64,000 bases of DNA from CBDAPI01 sp965248635 (GCA_965248635.1 OZ252114.1:2046001-2110000); one strand, 5' to 3'. Shown: positions 34,377-43,300, numbered from the stretch's first letter. Notes: a model not told the origin generated them from the sequence alone. A program made the numbers and translations.

Positions 34377-35389
34377 ATAAATTAGGGAATTATATACAAT
34401 AGTAGCCAAAAAGCCCTTGACGCCCTATTTTGAGGTGGTACAATAGTAGCCATATCAAGGAGGGAGACAATGACAAAGCAAACGAAAAAAGGGCCAGGGA
34501 AAGCATACCGAAAAGGAATCACTCTGATTCAGTTGCAAGAGATGTTCCCCAATGATGACGTTTCCAAGCAATGGTTCATTCAAAAGAGATGGCCCAATGG
34601 AATCGCTTGCATCAAGTGCGGATCTCTGAGAGTAAGTGAAGTCAAGCATCCTACCATGGATTACCGCTGCAAGGATTGTCGGAAGCATTTCAGCCCAAAG
34701 TCTGGAACCATCATGGAAGGGTCAAACTTGGGCTATAAAAAATGGGCCATGGCCATTTACCTGTTTACCGTAGGAATCAAAGGAACCTCCAGTATGAGGC
34801 TCCATCGGGATCTTGGCATCACTCAAAAAACGGCATGGTTCATGGGACATCGGCTACGTTACGCTTGGAGTGACAAAACGGCTTCCTTTGCTGGCCCGAT
34901 AGAGGTCGATGAAACCTACATTGGTGGTAGAGAGAAAAACAAGCATTCCAACAAAAAACGGAATGCAGGACGTGGTCCTTCGGGAAAGATCGCTGTTGTT
35001 GGCATCAAGGACCGCCAGACCAATCAGGTTGCAGCCTCAGTAGCCAAGGCCACAGACAAGGGAACCTTGCATAGCATCATCCATGATCAGATTGAATCAG
35101 GGGCCAAGATTTACACAGATGATCATCGCTCTTATGAGGGTTTATTGAACCGTCAAAGCGTCAAGCATTCCGTGGGAGAATATGTTAAAGGGATGGCGCA
35201 CACCAATGGAGTCGAGTCCTTTTGGGCCTTGTTGAAGAGGGGCTATTACGGGACTTATCACAAGATGAGCCCCGCCCATCTTCACCGTTATGTTGCCGAG
35301 TTTGAAGGTCTTCACAATACCCGCCGATTGAATACTATTGAGCAAATGGTGATGATTGCCGAAGGGATGGATAAAAAACAGTTGAGATA
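34377..35389 (+). mobile_element. IS1595-family element, right end lost
   Basis: The segment begins about where the sugar-dehydrogenase frame ends and carries its own promoter and transposase. ACAATAGTAGCC occurs twice (34396-34407 and 34440-34451), once near the left boundary and once at the promoter. The right inverted repeat is not visible, because IS21 sequence starts at 35390. The sequence to the right of the IS21 element does not resume it. Confidence 0.65.
34417..34444 (+). promoter_or_regulatory. promoter of the IS1595 transposase
   Basis: TTGACG (34417-34422) and TACAAT (34439-34444) are 16 bp apart, 25 bp before the ATG. A strong AAGGAGGGAG ribosome-binding site follows. It is one of the clearest sigma-70-type promoters in the window. 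Confidence 0.65.
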
Positions 35390-35741
35390 TGATCAACGAC
35401 GAGTAGAATTTTCCACGGCGACAATTAGAATTGCCCGCTTTTTCAGAGCTGATTTGGACCATGGAAAGCATGGTTACAGACCAGCAGATCAGGAGACTGA
35501 TGAAATTGCGGAAAAAGGAAAAGACGTTGACGATGGCCGCTGCGAAAGCAGGCATGGCGCGGAATACGGCACGAAGGTATCTGAAGTCTGGGAAGCTACC
35601 GAGCGAGTGTCGGCCGGAGAGGACCTGGAGAACCCGACCGGACCCCTACGAATGGGTGTGGCCGGAAGTGGAAGGGATTCTGAAACGATCTCCGACGGTG
35701 GAGGCGACGACCGTCTTCGATCATCTGAATCGGGTTCATGA
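34470..35741 (+). pseudogene. IS1595-family transposase with replaced C-terminus
   Basis: The frame has 423 codons, but only the first 305 or so belong to the transposase. They contain the N-terminal zinc-binding domain (CIKCGSLR and CKDCRKHF) and the DDE-like core: Asp in IEVDETYIGGREKNKH, Asp in KIYTDDHRSYEGL, and an Asn/Glu region AHTNGVESFWALLKRG. After KQLRYDQ at about 35389 the sequence is IS21 DNA read out of frame. Loss of only the last few native residues might leave some activity, but the element lacks its right end. Confidence 0.8.
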
Positions 35742-36948
35742 AGGGAAGTTCGAAGAAGGCCAGTTACGAACGCTGCAGCGGCACATCAAACAGTGGAGAG
35801 CCCGCAACGGTGAGCTGAAGGAAGTGATGTTTCCGCAGCGTCACGAGCCGGGGCATCAAGCCCAGTCCGACTTCACCTTTATGAACAGCCTGGGAGTGAC
35901 GATCGCAGGGCAACCGTTTCCTCATCTGCTCTATCACTTCGTTCTAACTTATTCGAACTGGGAAACGACAACGCTGTGCTTCAGTGAGTCATTTGAGAGC
36001 CTGACGCTGGGAGTCCAGAACGCGATATGGGAGCTGGGAGCAGTTCCTCAAGAACATCGAACGGATCGTTTGTCGGCTGCCGTCGACAATCTCAAGAAAG
36101 GAGTATTCACGCGTCGCTATCAGATATTACTGGATCATTACGGCATGAAGTGGAGCCGGACCCAGGCGGGGAAGGCTCACGAAAACGGAGATGTCGAGCA
36201 ATCCCATCACCGGCTCAAGCGAGCCATCGAACAAGAGCTGCTGTTGAGAGGAAGCCGAGATTTTCTGGAGCGGAACGACTACGAGCGATTCATCCAGAGA
36301 ATCATCGAGCGCCGGAATGCAGGACGGCAGAGGCGACTTCAGGAAGAACTGGAGGTGATGGCGCCGTTACCGAATCGTCGACTGGAGGACTTCGTTAGCT
36401 ATCGAGTGAAGGTCTCGCCAAGTTCAACCATCCGAGTCCGTAACAACACCTACTCGGTCGACAGCCGCTTGATCCGAGAGCGGGTGGAGGTTCGGATGTG
36501 GGCGGATCACTTGGAGGTGCGGTATGCCAGCCAGGTGGTAGCCCAGATGCCTCGACTGCGAGGCGAGGGCAAGCATCGGATCGATTACCGGCACGTAATC
36601 CACTCTTTGGTGCGCAAGCCGGGAGCCTTTGCACGTTACCGCTGGCGGGAAGACCTGTTCCCCGGTGTGCTGTTTCGAGTCGCCTACGATGAACTGCGAG
36701 AGGATTGCCCTGGGACAGCCGACCGTCAGTATCTGGGAATCCTGGAGTTGGCAGCGAAGGAGGGGGAGCAGCGAGTCGGACAGGCACTGAAGAAGCTGAT
36801 TGAAAGGGGGTGCCGAGTGCGACTTCAAGTTCTGAAAGAGGCCTTGCTTGAGCCGGCGAGCCCAGCCTGGGAAGTCCAGGTCCCTGAAGTCGATATCCAT
36901 GTCTACGACCGATTGCTCAGTACACGGGAGTCGGAGGTGAGGCCATGA
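35470..36948 (+). CDS. istA: IS21-family transposase IstA
   Basis: This 492-residue DDE transposase starts at MVTDQQIRRLMKLRKKEKTL, the usual family start; the frame is open further upstream. A helix-turn-helix (LTMAAAKAGMARNTARRYLK, SGKLPSE) is followed by the rve core with Asp in HQAQSDFTFMNSLGVTI, Asp at EHRTDRLSAAVDN and Glu in AHENGDVEQSHHRLKRAIEQ. A C-terminal region with IRVRNNTYSVDSRLIRERV follows. Together with IstB it moves the element by a cut-and-paste or circular route. It is intact. Confidence 0.93.
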   Translation: MVTDQQIRRLMKLRKKEKTLTMAAAKAGMARNTARRYLKSGKLPSECRPERTWRTRPDPYEWVWPEVEGILKRSPTVEATTVFDHLNRVHEGKFEEGQLRTLQRHIKQWRARNGELKEVMFPQRHEPGHQAQSDFTFMNSLGVTIAGQPFPHLLYHFVLTYSNWETTTLCFSESFESLTLGVQNAIWELGAVPQEHRTDRLSAAVDNLKKGVFTRRYQILLDHYGMKWSRTQAGKAHENGDVEQSHHRLKRAIEQELLLRGSRDFLERNDYERFIQRIIERRNAGRQRRLQEELEVMAPLPNRRLEDFVSYRVKVSPSSTIRVRNNTYSVDSRLIRERVEVRMWADHLEVRYASQVVAQMPRLRGEGKHRIDYRHVIHSLVRKPGAFARYRWREDLFPGVLFRVAYDELREDCPGTADRQYLGILELAAKEGEQRVGQALKKLIERGCRVRLQVLKEALLEPASPAWEVQVPEVDIHVYDRLLSTRESEVRP

Positions 36949-37709
36949 GTGGAGGAAATCTGCAACGACTAAGCCAGTCTCTGGTGGAACTGCGCCTACC
37001 GACGTTTCGAGAGCATCACAGCTCGCAAGCCACTTTGGCTTCGAAGGAAAGTTGGTCTTATCCTCAGTATCTGCTGGCGTTGTCCGAGTTGGAGGTGGCT
37101 GACCGCCGGGAACGCCGAATCCAACGGCTGCGACGGCAGTCCAAGCTTCCCTGGGACAAGAGCCTGACGGCACTAGATCGTTCTCGGCTTCCACAAAATG
37201 TGGATCGCCAATTGTCCGCGCTTCTGGAGGGAGACTTTCTGGATCGATCTGAAAACCTATTGGTCTTCGGCAATCCGGGAAGCGGGAAGACTCACTTGGT
37301 TTGCGCCTTAGGGCAGGAGCTCATCTTGCAGGATCGCCGAGTGTTGTTCTCCACCTGTGCGCTGCTGGTGCAACGGCTGCTTCGAGCCAAGCTCGAGCTG
37401 ACCCTGGAAAAGGAACTCAAGAAGCTCGATCGATTCGAGGCGCTGATCATTGACGACATTGGCTACGTGCAACAGAACCGGCAAGAAATGGAGATTCTGT
37501 TCACGCTTTTGTCTCATCGCTACGAACGACGCAGCATCCTACTGACCAGCAATCTGGTCTTCTCGAACTGGGAGAAGATCTTCAAGGATCCACTGACGAC
37601 GGCCGCGGCTATCGATCGGGTGGTTCATCACAGTGTGATCCTGGAATTGAACGTTTCCAGCTACCGAATGGAAGCGGCCAAGAAGCGAACCCAAAAGGAG
37701 GCCAGTTGA
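36945..37709 (+). CDS. istB: IS21-family helper ATPase IstB
   Basis: This 254-residue AAA+ protein has Walker A VFGNPGSGKTHLVCAL, Walker B ALIIDDIGYVQQ, sensor SILLTSNLVFSNWEKIF and the DnaC/IstB tail (RVVHHSVILELNVSSYRMEA). Its ATG overlaps the istA stop, so translation is coupled. It selects target DNA and stimulates IstA. It is intact and related to the TnsC and DnaC ATPases. Confidence 0.93.
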   Translation: MSGGNLQRLSQSLVELRLPTFREHHSSQATLASKESWSYPQYLLALSELEVADRRERRIQRLRRQSKLPWDKSLTALDRSRLPQNVDRQLSALLEGDFLDRSENLLVFGNPGSGKTHLVCALGQELILQDRRVLFSTCALLVQRLLRAKLELTLEKELKKLDRFEALIIDDIGYVQQNRQEMEILFTLLSHRYERRSILLTSNLVFSNWEKIFKDPLTTAAAIDRVVHHSVILELNVSSYRMEAAKKRTQKEAS

Positions 37710-38159
37710 CTCCCGCTCGGCTGTTGACAGAACAAAATGTCACGCGAAGCCCCTTCTCCTGGCCATACAGACAAACGGGTCAAGGGGTGGGGCCGTACAA
37801 CTCAACCAGGAGCCCTTTCGATGGGCTTATCAGAACGTCGCGAAGCGTGGGAACTCCGTTCGGGCTACGCCCTCACTCCACCCCCACGCTCGGAAAGCAG
37901 GAGAGAAACAGAAACCCTTCTCAAACCCCAAGAAAGGAGAGCCAAAACCGACTCGACAAACGATCAACTTCAGTGGGCAAATATCGTCGTCGCCCCGGTC
38001 AAAAATAGTTGTCGTTGAACACTCCTCCCTTAAGCAAGGGTTTCCTTCGACAAACACAACATGAGCCACGGGAACTCTTCGCTTAAAACCAGTCCTGGTG
38101 GCTGGTCAACCGGTGCTCGGTAAGCTTTCATGGCGGCAATGTGTGAGCACTCACACGAA

Positions 38160-39392
38160 CTATCTCAGGAGCCGTTCCTCGAACGGGGCTGTGGAGATGA
38201 TTTCGTAGCCGCCTCCGGTCACGATGCCCTGCTCTTCCAGTTTCACACCTTCATTCCCTTCCTCGGCACCGAAATAGGCTTCCACCGAGATCACCATGTT
38301 CTCCTGAAACTCGCCGGAGTAATTGGGGCGCGCGTCTTCGAACATGACGATCGGCCACTCATCTTCCAGTCCGACACCGTGAGCGATGGCCACGTACCTG
38401 TTCTTCACGTACTTGTCCGGAAGCTGGGGAGCCTTTTCCGCCAACTCCTTGAATGTCAGGCCCGGCCGGATCATGTCGGCCACTGCCTGCAGATAGTCGT
38501 AGGCAAGCCGATAGGACTCCCTTTGCTCGCTGTTTCCCTGGGCGTCCCCGCATAAGTAAGTCCTTGAAACATCCGCAACGTAGCCCATCGGGCCCACCAT
38601 GTCCGTGTCGAAGGCGACCAACTCTCCGTTGCGCACAATTTTGTCAGTGGCTTCCTGGAACCAGGGATTGGTCCGCGTTCCGGAGGTGAGAAACCGCAGC
38701 TCCATGTTTTCCCCCCCGAACTTGGCGTTGGTTTCGGAGAGAGCCGAGAAGAGATCAATCTCCCGCACTCCGGGACGCAGCCTGGATCTGAGCTCTTCGA
38801 TCGCCGCGTCCGCCACAGCGCAGCTGATCTTGATCAGCTCCAACTCATCGATCGTCTTAACTGCCCTTACCCTCTCCGTTACCCGGGTGGCATCCGTGAT
38901 CTGGATCCCTTCACCGACCATCGCCTGGAATCCATGGAAGTCCAGGTTGTCCACACCAATCCTTTCCTTGAGGATACCCATCGTCTGCAATGCAGCAGCC
39001 ACTTCCTTGGCCCACTCCTTGGCCATACTCTCCGCATTCTCGCCTGCGTAGAAGTACCACCAGCTCTTGGCCAGTTCCACGTTGTCCACCAACTTGCTGG
39101 AGTGAGGAGCGGCATAAGGATATTCGTAGAGAATCGGGTCGCCCTGGCCGGGGACAATGACAAATCGCAGGAATTTTCTCGCGACGAGTCCTGATCCCCC
39201 ATACCTCGTTCCCGTAGTGTATCGGATGTTGATGGGATCGTAGAGGAGAAGCCCGCCGAGTTGGGCGTTCCGGATCCCCTCCTGGACCCTCTCGAGCCTT
39301 TCCTTCCTGAGCCGTTCGAAATCGACCCTTTTCTCGTAGTCGACTGCGTACTGACCGAAAATACTCTTCGCGAACTTCTGGTCTTTACCCAT
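38160..39392 (-). CDS. M24-family metalloenzyme, DddP-like or Xaa-Pro aminopeptidase-like
   Basis: These 410 residues have an N-terminal creatinase-like domain (ERLRKERLERVQEGIRNAQL, LLLYDPINIRYTTGTRYG) and a C-terminal pita-bread domain. The metal ligands appear as Asp-x-Asp in VAFDTDMVGPMGYVADVSRT, with the second Asp in ADVSR, His in VAIAHGVGLEDEWPI, Glu in VISVEAYFGAEEG and Glu in KLEEQGIVT. The FDTDMVGPMGY sequence and overall length resemble DddP, an M24 homologue that cleaves dimethylsulfoniopropionate. A peptidase of the PepP/ProP type remains possible. There is no signal peptide. It is separated from the MazF gene by about 100 bp and has no obvious operon partner. Confidence 0.8.
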   Translation of the reverse strand: MGKDQKFAKSIFGQYAVDYEKRVDFERLRKERLERVQEGIRNAQLGGLLLYDPINIRYTTGTRYGGSGLVARKFLRFVIVPGQGDPILYEYPYAAPHSSKLVDNVELAKSWWYFYAGENAESMAKEWAKEVAAALQTMGILKERIGVDNLDFHGFQAMVGEGIQITDATRVTERVRAVKTIDELELIKISCAVADAAIEELRSRLRPGVREIDLFSALSETNAKFGGENMELRFLTSGTRTNPWFQEATDKIVRNGELVAFDTDMVGPMGYVADVSRTYLCGDAQGNSEQRESYRLAYDYLQAVADMIRPGLTFKELAEKAPQLPDKYVKNRYVAIAHGVGLEDEWPIVMFEDARPNYSGEFQENMVISVEAYFGAEEGNEGVKLEEQGIVTGGGYEIISTAPFEERLLR

Positions 39393-39493
39393 GTTTGGTC
39401 TCCATATTTAACGGATCCTGCTCCGACAACCCCTGAAGAAGCACCTAAATACCGGCCGCGGTCGTTAAAGGAGGGCGACTTCGGTCGCGGGCC

Positions 39494-39820
39494 CTATTCG
39501 ATTTCCAGGGCAATTCTCAGCGCCTGGTTGAGTTCCTGCACCTTCTCTACCGAAAGACAGCCGACAAAGTCGGACAGGCGGGTCTTGGACAGGCTCACGA
39601 GCTCGTCACAATAGACACTGCTGTCGTGTTTCAGACCTTCTTCCAGGCCTACCTCAACCTGAGTAGAGAGACCGTGCCTTGCGGAATACACGGGGGCACA
39701 GATGACGGTTGAGAATCTCGAGTCAACCAGAATCTGCCGACTCACAATTACGAACACGCGTGATTTCTTGGGGTCTCTGCGAGTACCTCTATACACACGA
39801 AAGAGTTCGCCTCGTTTCAT
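39494..39820 (-). CDS. MazF/PemK-type endoribonuclease toxin
   Basis: This 108-residue protein starts MKRGELFRVYRGTRRDPKKS, the usual RGE/WR entry of MazF beta strands, followed by RVFVIVSRQILVDSRFSTVI, AP and the conserved CDELVSLSKTRLSDFVG. The Arg, Ser/Thr and basic residues of the family active site are present. It cleaves single-stranded mRNA at short motifs. The ATG overlaps the antitoxin stop (ATGA), giving the antitoxin-then-toxin order. The gene is complete and probably active. Confidence 0.88.
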   Translation of the reverse strand: MKRGELFRVYRGTRRDPKKSRVFVIVSRQILVDSRFSTVICAPVYSARHGLSTQVEVGLEEGLKHDSSVYCDELVSLSKTRLSDFVGCLSVEKVQELNQALRIALEIE

Positions 39821-40047
39821 ACTTTGACCTGGTAGGAAAGAACTTCCTCGGCTTCGTCGTTCAATGATCGAGCATTCTCGTCCAGGATCTCGCGGTCCCT
39901 TTGATCACGGGCCTCCCGCTTCTGCCGGGTCATGTAATCCCGCAGAGCCGTTTCCACCAGGCGTGAGCGGTTGCCACTCCGACCGGCAAGTCGGTCTAGG
40001 TAAGAAACTATATCCGATGAAAGCGTGATAGATATCTTACTTTTCAT
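39817..40047 (-). CDS. ribbon-helix-helix antitoxin
   Basis: This is a 76-residue protein starting MKSKISITLSSDIVSYLDRL; a longer frame to 40200 would overlap the divergent gene. An N-terminal MetJ/Arc/CopG-type ribbon-helix-helix is followed by GNRSRLVETALRDYMTRQKR and an acidic C-terminal tail (DENARSLNDEAEEVL) for toxin binding. It should repress its own operon. It pairs with the MazF-type toxin by overlapping stop and start codons. Confidence 0.82.
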   Translation of the reverse strand: MKSKISITLSSDIVSYLDRLAGRSGNRSRLVETALRDYMTRQKREARDQRDREILDENARSLNDEAEEVLSYQVKV

Positions 40048-40134
40048 CCTTCCAAAATAGCACACATTTGTGTTGAACCGGAGTGGGTCTCGACAGTCTT
40101 GCTCAGCGCCAAGAGCCTCCCTGGTCCGACGACG

Positions 40135-40140
40135 TATAAT
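40135..40140 (+). promoter_or_regulatory. -10-like element upstream of acetaldehyde dehydrogenase
   Basis: A perfect TATAAT lies 24 bp before the GTG start at 40165, and the ribosome-binding site GAGG lies between. No matching -35 is visible, so activation by a regulator is possible. Confidence 0.35.
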
Positions 40141-40164
40141 AGGGGCAACCTTTGAGGAATTGAA

Positions 40165-41070
40165 GTGAAAGCCAACCTCGTCCAGAGGAGAAAAGTTCAA
40201 GTTGGGATTATTGGTTCGGGGAACATCGGAACGGATCTCTTATTGAAGCTTCTCCGGTCTTCTGTGCTGGAGCCACGGATCCTGGTGGGAATCGACGGTA
40301 AGTCCGAGGGTTTCAGAATCGCAAGCGACCGAGGTGTCAAAGCTTCAGCTGGGGGAATTGCCGATCTGTTGAAGGAGAAAGGGGTTGAGATTGCATTCGA
40401 TGCCAGCGGGGCCGAGCCCCACAGACAGCACGCACCGCTGCTGAAAGAAGCCGGCATCGTAGCTGTTGACCTGACACCGGCCGCCATCGGTCCTTTCGTG
40501 GTTCCATACGTCAATCTGGGGGAACACAGCGAAGTCCTCAATGTCAATCTCGTGACCTGCGGAGGGCAAGCCACTGTTCCTTTGGTGTCGGCGATCAATC
40601 GTGCCAGTCCTGTCGACTATGCAGAGATTGTATCCAGTGTGGCCAGCCAGAGCGCCGGCATGGGAACGCGTCAGAACATCGATGAGTTTACTCAGACCAC
40701 AGCCCGAAGTTTGGAGGTCATTGGAGGTGCAAAAAAGGGCAAAGCGATCATCATCTTGAATCCTGCCGAACCGCCCATCATCATGCGGAATACGGTTTTC
40801 GCTCTGGTTGACGGAGCCAGACCGGAAGAGATCTTGGAGTCCCTGACGGAAACCGTGAGACTTGTGCAGAGTTACGTGCCAGGTTACCGCCTGAAACACA
40901 GGCCGGATATCGACGGCAATCAAGTCACCGTCCAAATTGAGGTAGAGGGTGCGGGCGACTACCTGCCCCGTTACTCAGGGAACCTCGACATCATGACTGC
41001 GGCAGCAGTGGCAGTAGGTGAAGAGCTGGCACGAAGTCGGCGCACACCGAAGGAATCTGTGGCGAAATGA
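40165..41070 (+). CDS. mhpF: acetaldehyde dehydrogenase (acetylating)
   Basis: This 301-residue protein starts at GTG 40165 after GAGG. It has the NAD-binding motif VGIIGSGNIGTDLLLKLLRS, the catalytic Cys in NLVTCGGQATVPLVSAIN, and the C-terminal dimer domain (AVAVGEELA). It converts acetaldehyde and CoA to acetyl-CoA with NAD+, as the last step of the aromatic meta-cleavage pathway. It physically channels acetaldehyde from the aldolase encoded next, whose ATG overlaps this stop by 4 nt. No ring-cleavage genes are present nearby. Confidence 0.93.
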   Translation: MKANLVQRRKVQVGIIGSGNIGTDLLLKLLRSSVLEPRILVGIDGKSEGFRIASDRGVKASAGGIADLLKEKGVEIAFDASGAEPHRQHAPLLKEAGIVAVDLTPAAIGPFVVPYVNLGEHSEVLNVNLVTCGGQATVPLVSAINRASPVDYAEIVSSVASQSAGMGTRQNIDEFTQTTARSLEVIGGAKKGKAIIILNPAEPPIIMRNTVFALVDGARPEEILESLTETVRLVQSYVPGYRLKHRPDIDGNQVTVQIEVEGAGDYLPRYSGNLDIMTAAAVAVGEELARSRRTPKESVAK

Positions 41071-42095
41071 GTGGGGCAGCAAGAAGAAAACACATTCGGG
41101 TCGTCGACACAACACTTAGAGACGGCAGTCATTCCATCAGTCATCAGTATACCCTCGAGCAAATCGGAGACGTGGTGCGGGGGTTGGATCAGGCAAGAGT
41201 CGAGGTGATCGAAATCTCCCATGGGGATGGACTGGGGGGGTCTTCCATTAATTATGGTTTCGACCGCACGCCGGATGAGAAGAAGTTGGAACTCGCTGCT
41301 TCGATCGTTGGATACGCGAAAATCGCAGTATTGCTCTTGCCGGGTGTGGGTACGAAGCAGGACCTGCAAATGGCCTACGACTGCGGAGCAAGGGTGGCGC
41401 GTATTGCGACGCATGTGACCGAGGCGAACATTTCAGAGCAACATATAGGACTGGCTAAGCAAATGGGGATGGAGGTTCTGTGCTTTTTGATGATGGCGCA
41501 CATGGCCGATTTACCAGTGATGGTGGAGCAGGCTCAGCTCATGGAAAGCTACGGCGCCGACGCCGTCTATGTGGTTGACTCAGCCGGGGCCATGGTACCG
41601 CAGGAGGCCAGGTCTCGGGTGAAGGCTTTGATCGAGCAGCTGGGTGTACAGATCGGTTTTCATGCCCATAACAATCTAGGCCTGGGTGTTGGCAACAGCA
41701 TGGCAGCAATAGAGGAGGGAGCGGTCCTTGTAGACGGGTCACTCCGAGGAATGGGAGGAGGCGCTGGGAATGCCATGCTCGAAGCTCTGGTTGCCGCTCT
41801 GAACAAGGCGGGCTACGAAACCGGCATAGACCTGTTCAGACTGATGGATGTCGGGGAGCAGGTTGTTCTGCCGATCATGCAGCGTCCCCAGGTTATTGAC
41901 AATGCTGCTCTGACGTTGGGATACGCTGGAGTCTACTCGACGTTTCTTCTTCACACTCATCGGGCCGCTGAAAAATTCGATCTCGATCCGCGGGATATCC
42001 TGGTGGAACTCGGCAGGCGGCACACCGTTGGCGGTCAGGAAGACTATATCATCGACGTGGCCGCCGAGCTGGCTGAGAAAAAGAACACGGCTTAG
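41067..42095 (+). CDS. mhpE: 4-hydroxy-2-oxovalerate aldolase
   Basis: These 342 residues start MSGAARRKHIRVVDTTLRDG. The HMGL-like TIM barrel begins with VVDTTLRDGSHSISHQYTLE (metal-binding Asp and catalytic Arg), continues with YVVDSAGAMVPQEARSRVKA, and has metal-binding His residues in IGFHAHNNLGLGVGNSMAAI. The C-terminal communication domain that contacts the dehydrogenase is present (AVFSTFLLHTHRAAEKF-like). It cleaves 4-hydroxy-2-oxovalerate to pyruvate and acetaldehyde. Start and stop overlap with mhpF, so the pair is translationally coupled. Confidence 0.94.
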   Translation: MSGAARRKHIRVVDTTLRDGSHSISHQYTLEQIGDVVRGLDQARVEVIEISHGDGLGGSSINYGFDRTPDEKKLELAASIVGYAKIAVLLLPGVGTKQDLQMAYDCGARVARIATHVTEANISEQHIGLAKQMGMEVLCFLMMAHMADLPVMVEQAQLMESYGADAVYVVDSAGAMVPQEARSRVKALIEQLGVQIGFHAHNNLGLGVGNSMAAIEEGAVLVDGSLRGMGGGAGNAMLEALVAALNKAGYETGIDLFRLMDVGEQVVLPIMQRPQVIDNAALTLGYAGVYSTFLLHTHRAAEKFDLDPRDILVELGRRHTVGGQEDYIIDVAAELAEKKNTA

Positions 42096-42109
42096 CAGGC
42101 AGTAAGCTC

Positions 42110-42889
42110 TTAGTCTGTTGGCTCCGTCAGGCTGGAAATGGTGTCTCGGACGGAGTGAAGAATCAGGTGGGCGTCCACTCCGACTGCAAGATATGAGACT
42201 CCCAGATCTCGCCATGGTTTCGCCGTCTCGGCATTCTTACAGAAAGTTCCCACGGACTTTCCGGCAGCGTTCACTTTCCGTACCACCAGGTTCATCTTCT
42301 CTTGAACACGAGGATGATGTACTTGTCCAGGAACGCCCAGAGATTGAGACAGATCATAGGGGCCTATAAAGAGGACATCCACTCCCTCGACTTCCAGAAT
42401 CTCGTCCAGAGCGCTAATGCCATCTTCTCCTTCAATATGCAGCACGACCAGGGTCTCTTCATTCATGCTGGCCACATAGTCCTTGGTTTCATGGTTCCCA
42501 TAACTGGCAGATCTGACGAAAGGCTGGAGGCCGCGTTCGCCCAAAGGGAAATACTTGGCAAGTTTCACAGCATTGCTGGCCATCCTGGCAGAATTGATCT
42601 GCGGGATATGAACTCCAGAAGCCCCCATATCAAGAGGTCTTCGGATGGAAACTTCATCACAAGTTGGAACGCGAACCATCGCGCTAATTTCTGTGGACAA
42701 GCTAGCCCGGATGAGGTCTTCCATTCGCTCGAGACCCACGGAACCGTGCTCACCATCGATAACCACAAAATCAAATCCAGCCAGACCGAAGACTTCGACC
42801 AGTTGAGGACTCGGAATCTCCAGGAACGTGCCAACTACAAATTCTTTTGACAGCAGTTTGTCCCGAAGGGAATTTACCCTGAGTTCCAT
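42110..42889 (-). CDS. HpcH/HpaI-type aldolase
   Basis: This 259-residue class II aldolase of the HpcH/HpaI family starts MELRVNSLRDKLLSKEFVVG. Metal- and substrate-binding motifs are GFDFVVIDGEHGSVGLERME, RVPTCDEVSIRRPLDMGASG with VHIPQI, and VDVLFIGPYDLSQSLGVPGQ. The subfamily (2-keto-3-deoxy-rhamnonate or 4-hydroxy-2-oxoheptanedioate aldolase) cannot be settled by eye. It lies 24 bp after the GntR gene on the same strand and is convergent with mhpE. Both aldolases release pyruvate, so a shared catabolic context is plausible. Confidence 0.88.
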   Translation of the reverse strand: MELRVNSLRDKLLSKEFVVGTFLEIPSPQLVEVFGLAGFDFVVIDGEHGSVGLERMEDLIRASLSTEISAMVRVPTCDEVSIRRPLDMGASGVHIPQINSARMASNAVKLAKYFPLGERGLQPFVRSASYGNHETKDYVASMNEETLVVLHIEGEDGISALDEILEVEGVDVLFIGPYDLSQSLGVPGQVHHPRVQEKMNLVVRKVNAAGKSVGTFCKNAETAKPWRDLGVSYLAVGVDAHLILHSVRDTISSLTEPTD

Positions 42890-42913
42890 TCATGACTCCC
42901 AGCTCGAGCCCGG

Positions 42914-43300
42914 CTACCTTTCCCGGAAGAACTTCTCCAGCTCCTCGTCGATGATCGATCGAAGGTCTTCTCTGGAGACCCCGACGGCTGCAGCGGTCAG
43001 GAAAAGCTCGAGTGTTTTGTTTACGATCCGCTTTCGCTGTTCGCCCTTGGGCAGTCTCAGGGCCCTTTCCCGGACGAAGCTCCCCCGGCTGCCCCGCGTC
43101 TCAATCACGCCCTCCCGCTCCAGTTTCCGGTACACCTTGGCCACGGTTTCAGTCGCCACTCCGAGATCTGAGGCCATTTTGCGTACCGTAGGCAGCCGCG
43201 TTCCCGGGACAGCCCGTCCCGAATAGCTGTGGGCGAGCAGCTGATCGTAAATCTGCTGCCAGGGGCGGGCGCTCTTCGTGCGATCGAGTTGAATCAGCAT
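42914..43300 (-). CDS. GntR-family regulator, YtrA subfamily
   Basis: From the ATG at 43300 (MLIQLDRTKSARPWQQIYDQ) the protein has 128 residues, short like YtrA-type members. The winged helix reads GTRLPTVRKMASDLGVATET with VAKVYRKLEREGVIETRG. The C-terminal helix pair (SREDLRSIIDEELEKFF) replaces a large ligand domain. An imperfect palindrome at 43322-43344 (TTGTATAATCCAATATAGCA) upstream could be the operator. The gene precedes the HpcH/HpaI aldolase and probably controls it. Confidence 0.83.
   Translation of the reverse strand: MLIQLDRTKSARPWQQIYDQLLAHSYSGRAVPGTRLPTVRKMASDLGVATETVAKVYRKLEREGVIETRGSRGSFVRERALRLPKGEQRKRIVNKTLELFLTAAAVGVSREDLRSIIDEELEKFFRER

Larger units (their letters stand above)
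35390..38021 (+). mobile_element. IS21-family insertion sequence (about 2.6 kb)
   Basis: The ends are imperfect inverted repeats of about 50 bp. The left begins TGATCAACGACGAGTAGAAT; the right, read inward on the minus strand, begins TGTTCAACGACAACTATTTT. Both reach TTGCCC after a GCGAC core. It carries istA and istB with the usual ATGA overlap. The roughly 310 bp after istB is non-coding IS sequence with GC-rich blocks. No 4-8 bp target duplication is visible, and the flanks do not match, so one side has probably been deleted. The 138 bp between 38022 and 38159 holds nothing recognised. Confidence 0.85.
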
